Shown here: positions 1 to 4,097 of the stretch, piece by piece
Position numbering within the stretch: the first letter of the stretch is position 1
Layout of the letters: the number at the start of each line of letters is the position of its first letter
DNA from: Paracoccaceae bacterium
Lineage (GTDB): Bacteria > Pseudomonadota > Alphaproteobacteria > Rhodobacterales > Rhodobacteraceae
Reading direction: 5' to 3'
Assembly (NCBI GenBank): GCA_030625695.1
Contig: DAOUQK010000186.1
Span: 1-7,360 of the forward strand
Length of the DNA: 7,360 nucleotides
Notes under the pieces: generated by a model
The model's database searches: none
What the model was told of the DNA's origin: nothing
What the model saw: only the letters and a program-made list of their open reading frames with translations
Program-made: the position numbers and the translations under genes

Positions 1-1
1 C

Positions 2-1162
2 TCAACAAATGCAAGCCGCCAAATGGGCGGAGAGGCAATCAAGGCATTTCAGTATTTTGAATACCTTCTTGAAACGGGTATTGATGCGCATCTGATTACG
101 CATTCGCGATGCAGAGACGAGCTTGAAGGGGTGTTTCCCGCAAATCGTCTGATTTTCGTGGAAGATGACTTTTGGCAGAGACTTTTCTGGCGTTCAGGCG
201 TCCTGCGCTTTTTGCTCTCGGTCACCTTTCATTTGGCTGCGGCAAAACTGATCCGGGCGTTCGAGCCGAGGACCACAATCGTTCACTATCTTTGCCCGAT
301 CTCGCCGGTGCAGCTACGATTTCCGCCGAAGGGTTATGATATCATCATGGGCCCGTTTTCCGGAGCGATTCACTTCCCGCCAGCCTTTCGCGGGCGTATG
401 CCTCTGATAAGAAGGCTCAACGAGAATACTCATCAATTGTCCCAAAGAATTCTGGGTTATTTGTTCGGCGACAAGAAAAGAGCGCGCGCAGTTCTGGTAT
501 CCGGGTATGAACGTACGCGCCGGTCGCTTCTGGCTGCCGGTTGCCGACCGGAGCGGTTGATTGATGTCGTTGATTCGGGTGTGCCTGACTCCATATCAAA
601 TGCCAATCGCATCAGGCATTCCGGTGTCTCGGGGCGATTCATATGTTCTTGCCGGTTGATCAATCTCAAGGGAATTGATCTTGCAATTCGCGCTTTGGCG
701 CTCACTCCCGAAACGGTTTCTTTGACGATTTGCGGCGAGGGGCCAGAGCGGGCGGCGCTGGAATCGATCGTGAACGAACTGGGCCTTTCCAAACGCGTGG
801 ATTTCAAGGGATGGTTGGATCATAACCAGCTTTTGCAAACGATGCGCGATCATCGGGGGTTTGTGTTTCCAAGCCTCGCGGATGCCAATGGAATCGCCGT
901 GCAGGAGGCAATGATGATCGGGCTGCCGGTTATCGCTTTGCGCTGGGGAGGGCCGGCGCATTTGGCCGATGATACATCAGCCTGTTATGTCGATCCAACA
1001 AGCGAAGACGCGGTTATCAAGGGTCTGGCGAAGGCAATGACCGAGCTGTCAGCGGATGGAGAAAAGGCCGACCAGATTTCTGCGGCGGCCCGGAAAATTG
1101 CGGAATCACGGTTCACATGGAAGGATGTCGCGGCGTCATGGTCGGCTTGTTACAAAACGTGA
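2..1162 (+). CDS. GT-B fold glycosyltransferase, family 4-like (5' end missing)
   Basis: This looks like a cytoplasmic or membrane-associated glycosyltransferase that moves a sugar from a nucleotide-sugar donor, probably in surface polysaccharide or lipopolysaccharide synthesis; the substrate cannot be told. The frame is open to the left edge (visible residues STNASRQMGGEAIKAF), and MGGEAIKAF resembles the N-terminal glycine loop of these enzymes, so the ATG at 23 is almost certainly internal and the start lies outside the window. The N-terminal acceptor domain covers about the first 190 residues. The C-terminal donor domain shows the phosphate-binding RLINLKG segment (about 653-673), GEGPE (734-748) and the motif D-x7-E at 881-907, followed by AMMIGLPVIALRWGGPA. 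The usual first Glu of the E-x7-E motif is Asp here. It ends 247 bases before rplK. The family is secure from the motifs; the exact role is not. Confidence 0.85.
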   Translation, partial: STNASRQMGGEAIKAFQYFEYLLETGIDAHLITHSRCRDELEGVFPANRLIFVEDDFWQRLFWRSGVLRFLLSVTFHLAAAKLIRAFEPRTTIVHYLCPISPVQLRFPPKGYDIIMGPFSGAIHFPPAFRGRMPLIRRLNENTHQLSQRILGYLFGDKKRARAVLVSGYERTRRSLLAAGCRPERLIDVVDSGVPDSISNANRIRHSGVSGRFICSCRLINLKGIDLAIRALALTPETVSLTICGEGPERAALESIVNELGLSKRVDFKGWLDHNQLLQTMRDHRGFVFPSLADANGIAVQEAMMIGLPVIALRWGGPAHLADDTSACYVDPTSEDAVIKGLAKAMTELSADGEKADQISAAARKIAESRFTWKDVAASWSACYKT

Positions 1163-1197
1163 ATGTTTCTAAGGGGACATGCGAATGGATTTTGGGC

Positions 1198-1224
1198 TTG
1201 CCATTGGATCGGGTCGGCTATAAG
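1198..1224 (+). promoter_or_regulatory. weak candidate sigma-70 promoter for rplK-rplA
   Basis: TTGCCA (1198-1203) and TATAAG (1219-1224) resemble -35 and -10 hexamers, but the spacer is only 15 bases; reading the -35 as CTTGCC gives 16. It lies downstream of the glycosyltransferase stop and about 90 bases upstream of the L1-site candidate, where a promoter would be useful if the operon is not read from further upstream. The match is weak and could be chance. Confidence 0.2.
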
Positions 1225-1315
1225 GAGCGATTTCTCTCTGTCCATACCTGATGGTTCGTTTTGGAATTTTCATTTTTCGAAAACGCCGATAGTTGGTGGA
1301 CTGGGTTACGAAGCA

Positions 1316-1354
1316 GTGGGAGGCGAGCGCATCGCGATGCGCAGACCGTACCAC
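1316..1354 (+). promoter_or_regulatory. candidate ribosomal protein L1 binding site in the rplK leader
   Basis: GTGG (1316-1319) pairs with CCAC (1351-1354). An asymmetric internal loop follows, containing GAGGCGA on the left and AGACCGTA on the right, where GG 1322-1323 can pair with CC 1346-1347. It is capped by a perfect stem GCGCAT (1327-1332) / ATGCGC (1337-1342) with loop CGCG. This is the known form of L1-binding sites: two stems around a conserved loop with GGAGGC on one side. The GACC...TACCAC side resembles the L1 site of 23S rRNA as I remember it. In E. coli and in archaea, free L1 binds such a site and represses its own operon. It ends 41 bases before the rplK Shine-Dalgarno, so bound L1 could block translation of rplK and, by coupling, rplA. 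The structure is seen; the L1 assignment is by analogy. Confidence 0.6.
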
Positions 1355-1409
1355 ACAACAAATTGCCAGGTGGGCGCGCTCATCAGGTGTTGAATAAGGA
1401 GACGGCCAC

Positions 1410-1835
1410 ATGGCCAAGAAACTCGTAGGTACGATGAAGCTGCAGGTCGCTGCCGGTCAGGCAAACCCAAGCCCACCGGTTGGCCCCGCATTGGGTCAGC
1501 GCGGCATCAACATCATGGAATTCTGTAAGGCGTTCAACGCCAAAACGGCCGATCTTGAGCCGGGCGCACCGTGCCCGACCATTATCACCTATTATCAGGA
1601 CAAGTCGTTCACCATGGACATCAAGACGCCTCCGGCGTCGTATTTCCTGAAGAAGGCGGCCAAGCTGAAGTCCGGCGCGACCAACCCGTCGCGTGAGGTT
1701 GTTGGCTCGGTGACCGTGGCGCAGGTCAAGGAAATTGCCGAAGCGAAGATGAAAGACCTGAACGCCAACGACATCGAAGGCGCGATGAAGATCATCCTGG
1801 GCTCGGCCCGGTCCATGGGCATTGAGGTGAAGTAA
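1410..1835 (+). CDS. rplK: 50S ribosomal protein L11
   Basis: L11 forms the base of the GTPase-associated centre with L10 and 23S rRNA helices 43/44, and takes part in factor binding and the stringent response. The 141-residue product matches the family length (E. coli 142). The N-terminal domain has the proline-rich stretch NPSPPVGPALGQRGINIMEF (residues 19-38), with Pro22 and Pro26 at the positions linked to thiostrepton. The C-terminal rRNA-binding domain has KTPPASYFLKKAAKLKSG and ends in GSARSMGIEVK. The start is fixed by AAGGAG at 1396-1401, eight bases before ATG, and by the typical MAKK N-terminus. GGCC (1404-1407) and GGCC (1412-1415) could form a small stem around the start codon. 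It is separated from rplA by one base and is probably under L1 feedback through the leader structure at 1316-1354. Confidence 0.98.
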   Translation: MAKKLVGTMKLQVAAGQANPSPPVGPALGQRGINIMEFCKAFNAKTADLEPGAPCPTIITYYQDKSFTMDIKTPPASYFLKKAAKLKSGATNPSREVVGSVTVAQVKEIAEAKMKDLNANDIEGAMKIILGSARSMGIEVK

Positions 1836-1836
1836 G

Positions 1837-2535
1837 ATGGCAAAGTTTGGAAAACGGACCCGCGCTGCACGCGAAGCTTTTGCTGGCAAGACTAACCTGT
1901 CGGTTGAAGATGCTGTTGCTTTGGTCAAAGGCAATGCCAAGGCTAAGTTTGATGAAACGGTTGAGATTGCCATGGTGCTTGGGGTTGACCCGCGCCACGC
2001 GGACCAGATGGTACGCGGCGTAATCGGCCTGCCCAATGGCACCGGCAAAACAGTACGCGTTGCTGTGTTTGCCCGTGATGCGAAGGCCGATGAGGCCAAA
2101 GCGGCAGGGGCTGACATTGTTGGCGCCGAGGACCTGATGGAGATCGTTCAGGGCGGCACGATTGAATTTGATCGCTGCATTGCCACGCCGGATATGATGC
2201 CGGTTGTTGGTCGTCTGGGCAAAGTACTTGGCCCACGCAACCTGATGCCGAACCCCAAGGTTGGCACGGTGACTATGGATGTGGCTGCGGCTGTGACTGC
2301 GGCCAAAGGCGGCGAAGTGCAGTTCCGGGTTGAAAAGGCCGGGGTGATACATGTCGGCGTTGGCAAGTCGTCGTTTGACGCGGCCAAACTGGTTGAAAAC
2401 ATCCGCGCCTTTATTGATGCGGTTGCCAAAGCCCGGCCTGCCGGTGCCAAGGGCACCTATATGAAGAAGATTTCGCTGAGCTCGACCATGGGTCCGGGTG
2501 TCAGCGTCGATGTGGCAAGCGCCGCGGGCGAATAA
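1837..2535 (+). CDS. rplA: 50S ribosomal protein L1
   Basis: L1 forms the mobile L1 stalk at the E site and helps release deacylated tRNA; unbound L1 is also the usual translational repressor of the rplKA mRNA. At 232 residues it matches the family (E. coli 234). Signature segments are GVDPRHADQMVRG and GLPNGTGK in the first half, and GKVLGPRNLMPNPKVGTVT at residues 128-146, the classic L1 signature. The C-terminal part has FRVEKAGVIHVGVGKSSF and YMKKISLSSTMGPGVSVD, typical of bacterial L1. Its Shine-Dalgarno, GAGG at 1824-1827, lies inside the last codons of rplK, and only one base separates the rplK stop from the ATG, so translation is very probably coupled. The stop at 2533-2535 is followed four bases later by a REP-type palindrome. 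Confidence 0.98.
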   Translation: MAKFGKRTRAAREAFAGKTNLSVEDAVALVKGNAKAKFDETVEIAMVLGVDPRHADQMVRGVIGLPNGTGKTVRVAVFARDAKADEAKAAGADIVGAEDLMEIVQGGTIEFDRCIATPDMMPVVGRLGKVLGPRNLMPNPKVGTVTMDVAAAVTAAKGGEVQFRVEKAGVIHVGVGKSSFDAAKLVENIRAFIDAVAKARPAGAKGTYMKKISLSSTMGPGVSVDVASAAGE

Positions 2536-2593
2536 TTCCGTAGGGCGGGGTTCACCCCGCCGTCCGGGACGGTGCGCAAAATGCGCGCCTTAC
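2535..2593. repeat. REP-type palindrome doublet after rplA
   Basis: The first unit starts with GTAG (2540-2543) followed by the hairpin GGCGGGG (2544-2550) / CCCCGCC (2555-2561), loop TTCA. A second hairpin, GGTGCGC (2571-2577) / GCGCGCC (2583-2589) with loop AAAAT and one G-U pair, is followed by TTAC (2590-2593), which is GTAA on the other strand, so the second unit is in opposite orientation. Two inverted units, each a GTAG-like tetranucleotide plus an imperfect palindrome, match the REP/REPIN pattern mobilised by RAYT transposases. Positions 2535-2561 recur exactly, inverted, at 3814-3840; extending to 2535-2566 and 3809-3840 adds one mismatch in 32. No transposase is in the window. The hairpin could also slow 3' decay of the rplKA message. 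It lacks a T-run, so a simple terminator is unlikely. Confidence 0.75.
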
Positions 2594-2619
2594 GAATTTG
2601 GCACTGTATTGTGCCAGAT

Positions 2620-2709
2620 AACAGGGCCAGACGACCGGCCTTGTTCTGTCCGAGACGGAGGGTTTGGGGGTATCCCCGAATAATTCCTTCCTGAGATGGG
2701 AAACGAGAA
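2620..2709 (+). ncRNA. L10-leader RNA (autoregulatory site upstream of rplJ)
   Basis: In many bacteria the L10-(L7/L12) complex binds an mRNA structure well upstream of rplJ that mimics its 23S rRNA site and blocks translation. The conserved core as I remember it, CCGA-GAC-x-GAGG followed further on by CCT-x-CC-GAG, is present here as CCGAGACGGAGG (2650-2661) and CCTTCCTGAGAT (2686-2697). GGAGGG (2657-2662) pairs with CCTTCC (2686-2691); inside it is GGGG (2666-2669) / CCCC (2674-2677) with loop GTAT. The GAGAC and TGAGAT strands flank the stem like a kink-turn. An upstream arm, AACAGGGCC (2620-2628) / GGCCTTGTT (2637-2645) with one G-U pair, adjoins it. Another short hairpin, TGGCAC/GTGCCA, lies at 2599-2616. 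The core ends about 120 bases before the rplJ start, similar to the long-range layout in E. coli. The assignment is from sequence memory, not a covariance search. Confidence 0.7.
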
Positions 2710-2734
2710 TTTAAGTCGCCCTCGTGGTGGTTTT

Positions 2735-2765
2735 GGCTCGGGACCCTGAAATTGGACCCGAAGCC
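2735..2765 (+). promoter_or_regulatory. hairpin with TGAAAT loop in the rplJ leader
   Basis: CGGG (2739-2742) pairs with CCCG (2757-2760), then an A/A mismatch (2743, 2756), then CC (2744-2745) with GG (2754-2755), and the loop is CTGAAATT. GGCT (2735-2738) and AGCC (2762-2765) can lengthen the stem past a bulged A at 2761, but these last bases compete with the next hairpin at 2764-2781. The 15 bases 2744-2758 match 3932-3946 in the rpoB leader at 14 positions, also within a stem that carries a 1x1 mismatch. Its function is unknown; it may relay L10 binding to the rplJ start or be an RNase III-type site. Confidence 0.5.
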
Positions 2766-2810
2766 GTGGGGCAACCCGCGGTAAACTGAGAGCCGGCGGG
2801 GAGACCCGCC
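2764..2810 (+). promoter_or_regulatory. tandem GNRA-loop hairpins before the rplJ ribosome binding site
   Basis: CCGTGGG (2764-2770) pairs with CCCGCGG (2775-2781) around a GCAA loop, with one G-U pair. GGCGGG (2795-2800) pairs with CCCGCC (2805-2810) around a GAGA loop. Both loops are GNRA tetraloops. The second hairpin ends seven bases before the GGAG Shine-Dalgarno at 2817-2820, so it could modulate access of the ribosome to the rplJ start. Confidence 0.5.
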
Positions 2811-2827
2811 ATAATTGGAGTGAAACT

Positions 2828-3346
2828 GTGGATAGAGCCCAGAAAGAGAAAGTGGTCGAGGAACTCGGCCAGATCTTTGAAAGCTCTGGCGTCGTGGTGG
2901 TTTCCCACTACGTCGGTCTGACAGTTGCTGATATGCAGGATCTGCGCGCGCGTGCACGCGATGCGGGTGGATCTGTACGTGTTGCCAAAAACAGGCTCGC
3001 CAAAATCGCCCTGAAGGGTGCTCCGTGTGAATCGATCACAGAGCTTCTGACGGGTATGACCGTTCTGACCTATTCCGAGGATCCCGTGGCAGCCGCCAAG
3101 GTAGCCGAGGGTTTTGCCAAAGATAACAAGAAGTTTGTAATTCTTGGCGGGGCAATGGGTGAGAACGCTCTGGACCGGGCCGGTGTTAAGGCCGTGTCGA
3201 ACATGCCATCACGTGACGAGCTTATTGCTTCGATCGCTGGCTGTATCGGCGCACCTGCATCGAATATCGCCGGGGCCATTGGCGCACCTGCAAGCAACAT
3301 CGCAAGCATCCTCTCGACCGTTGAAGAACGGGCAGAGGCTGCATAA
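2828..3346 (+). CDS. rplJ: 50S ribosomal protein L10 (P0-like stalk base)
   Basis: L10 anchors the L7/L12 dimers to the 50S GTPase centre and, with L7/L12, represses its own mRNA. The product has 172 residues (E. coli 165). It starts with GTG at 2828, supported by GGAG at 2817-2820 (seven-base spacer) and by the conserved N-terminus MDRAQKEKVVEEL. The rRNA-binding globular part includes SGVVVVSHYVGLTV (20-33) and VRVAKNRLAKIA (50-61). The C-terminal helix region (about 130-172), which in the family carries L7/L12 dimer sites, contains IGAPASNIA twice in tandem (140-148 and 151-159) and ends LSTVEERAEAA. The gene is preceded by a 292-base structured leader and followed 78 bases later by rplL. 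A GTG start with modest Shine-Dalgarno suits a gene set to be controlled at translation. Confidence 0.97.
   Translation: MDRAQKEKVVEELGQIFESSGVVVVSHYVGLTVADMQDLRARARDAGGSVRVAKNRLAKIALKGAPCESITELLTGMTVLTYSEDPVAAAKVAEGFAKDNKKFVILGGAMGENALDRAGVKAVSNMPSRDELIASIAGCIGAPASNIAGAIGAPASNIASILSTVEERAEAA
3245..3310 (+). repeat. 33-base tandem repeat within rplJ (11-residue L10 repeat)
   Basis: Codons 140-150 (IGAPASNIAGA, 3245-3277) and 151-161 (IGAPASNIASI, 3278-3310) are two in-frame copies. The DNA copies share GGCGCACCTGCA but differ at several bases, so the duplication is old or kept at protein level. It lies in the C-terminal helix region of L10, where the family has repeated segments of about ten residues that each bind an L7/L12 dimer. 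Confidence 0.85.
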
Positions 3347-3424
3347 GCGTTGGCACTGAATGATCGGCGTTGGGAACCATCCTGATGTTGGAACACAAAA
3401 ACTGTAACGGAAAGAGCTGATAAA

Positions 3425-3799
3425 ATGGCTGATCTGAAGAAAATGGCAGAAGAGATCGTTGGTCTCACCCTGCTGGAAGCACAAGAACTGAAAACCATCC
3501 TCAAAGACGAGTATGGCATCGAGCCCGCCGCTGGTGGTGCTGTGATGATGGCAGCTGGTGGTGACGCCGGTGGTGCCGCAGAAGAAGAAAAGACCGAATT
3601 CGACGTGATCCTGAAAAGCCCAGGCGCCTCGAAGATTGCTGTGATCAAAGAGGTTCGCGCCTTGACTGGTCTTGGTCTGAAAGAAGCCAAAGATCTGGTT
3701 GAATCCAACGGCAAGGTCAAAGAAGGCGTGTCGAAAGACGAAGCCGAAGAAGTAAAAGGCAAGCTGGAAGCAGCTGGCGCCGAAGTCGAAGTCGCGTAA
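3425..3799 (+). CDS. rplL: 50S ribosomal protein L7/L12
   Basis: L7/L12 is the multicopy flexible stalk protein that recruits translation GTPases. The 124-residue product fits the family (E. coli 121). The N-terminal dimerisation and L10-binding domain is about residues 1-32 (MADLKKMAEEIVGLTLLEAQELKTIL). A hinge rich in Ala and Gly follows (about 33-54), then the globular C-terminal domain from EKTEFDV (55-61) with GASKIAVIKEVR (67-78) and the factor-binding helix GLGLKEAKDLVE (82-93). The ATG is fixed by GGAAAGAG at 3409-3416, eight bases upstream. It lies 78 bases after rplJ; I see no convincing promoter or strong hairpin in that gap, so it is probably co-transcribed with rplJ and independently initiated by ribosomes. 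The stop codon lies inside a perfect dyad, CGCGTAA-A-TTACGCG (3793-3807). Confidence 0.98.
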   Translation: MADLKKMAEEIVGLTLLEAQELKTILKDEYGIEPAAGGAVMMAAGGDAGGAAEEEKTEFDVILKSPGASKIAVIKEVRALTGLGLKEAKDLVESNGKVKEGVSKDEAEEVKGKLEAAGAEVEVA

Positions 3800-3808
3800 A
3801 TTACGCGG

Positions 3809-3866
3809 CGGATGGCGGGGTGAACCCCGCCCTACGGAATATTCGTAGGGTGGGTGAAAACCCACG
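3809..3866. repeat. REP-type palindrome doublet after rplL
   Basis: The first unit is on the - strand: hairpin GGCGGGG (3814-3820) / CCCCGCC (3825-3831), then CTAC (3832-3835), which is GTAG reversed. The second unit is on the + strand: GTAG (3845-3848) followed by GTGGGT (3850-3855) / ACCCAC (3860-3865) with a GAAA loop. The nine bases between the two tetranucleotides, GGAATATTC, are self-complementary. Here the GTAG ends face each other, whereas in the doublet at 2540-2593 they lie outermost. Unit one is the exact inverted copy of 2535-2561. No T-run follows, so the element is better read as a mobile REP and possible mRNA stabiliser than as a terminator. Confidence 0.75.
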
Positions 3867-3879
3867 TATCGCGAAAATT

Positions 3880-3955
3880 GGCTGAATCCGGGGAAACCTC
3901 CGGGTTCAGCCGAACCTGTCTTGGAAAGCGTCCCTGAAATGGGACCTTTTCCAAG
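3880..3955 (+). promoter_or_regulatory. two strong stem-loops between rplL and rpoB
   Basis: Stem one pairs 3880-3891 (GGCTGAATCCGG) with 3900-3911 (CCGGGTTCAGCC), 12 pairs with a single T-G, loop GGAAACCT. Stem two pairs CTTGGAAA (3920-3927) with TTTCCAAG (3948-3955), a G-U pair (3928, 3947), a C/C mismatch (3929, 3946), then GTCCC (3930-3934) with GGGAC (3941-3945), loop TGAAAT. Neither is followed by a run of T, so a full intrinsic terminator is unlikely. In E. coli the same interval carries a partial attenuator and an RNase III cleavage site that lower rpoB relative to rplL; these stems are good candidates for that role, by analogy only. Confidence 0.6.
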
Positions 3956-4097
3956 GCGCGGTTCAAGGGATCGGGAGGCTACCATTCGGGACGGTGGCCA
4001 TGAATTGATCCGAAAATTGCGCTGTCTCGTAGGGCCAAGGTGTCGTTGCCCGGCGGCATCCTTGACCGGTGAGAAATAAAATAAGGTGACATCTGAT
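3956..4097 (+). promoter_or_regulatory. rest of the rpoB leader, with stem-loops and Shine-Dalgarno
   Basis: GGCTACC (3977-3983) pairs with GGTGGCC (3993-3999), one T-G pair. Further on, CAAGG (4036-4040) pairs with CCTTG (4060-4064), enclosing TGCC (4047-4050) / GGCA (4055-4058). After these the sequence becomes A-rich (4071-4084), leaving an open ribosome site: AAGGTG at 4083-4088, nine bases before the ATG. I see no good sigma-70 promoter, so rpoB is probably transcribed from upstream. Confidence 0.4.

Noticed and set aside
1257..1285. Possible terminator after the glycosyltransferase (CGTTTT ... AAAACG)
   Set aside because: The stem is short and A+T-rich and is not followed by a T-run, so it is too weak to call.
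1163..1393. 76-codon open frame starting right after the glycosyltransferase stop
   Set aside because: No Shine-Dalgarno of its own, no family resemblance, and it runs through the candidate L1 binding structure.
1383..2117. 244-codon open frame on the - strand across rplK and rplA
   Set aside because: Antisense to two conserved genes and their junction, with no recognisable domain.
2599..2616. Sigma-54-like promoter (TGGCAC ... TTGTGCC) upstream of rplJ
   Set aside because: The GG and GC elements are separated by eleven bases rather than ten, and the sequence is better explained as a TGGCAC/GTGCCA hairpin.
2498..2683. 61-codon open frame over the rplA end and the rplJ leader
   Set aside because: It overlaps the end of rplA out of frame and then reads through the REP doublet and L10-leader structure.
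2722..2735. CGTGGTGGTTT shared with the start of rplJ (near 2894)
   Set aside because: An 11-base match, one copy of which is conserved L10 coding sequence; probably coincidence.
3209..3985. 258-codon open frame on the - strand across rplJ, rplL and the rpoB leader
   Set aside because: It crosses three unrelated regions including hairpins and has Phe-rich low-complexity content; it is a shadow of rplJ and rplL.
3987..3996. CGGGACGGTG shared with 2565-2574 as a repeat
   Set aside because: Only ten bases match, without matching structure around them; chance cannot be excluded.
4027..4040. CTCGTAGGGCC as another REP unit
   Set aside because: It has a GTAG followed by G's but no REP palindrome; its neighbouring pairing is a different stem.
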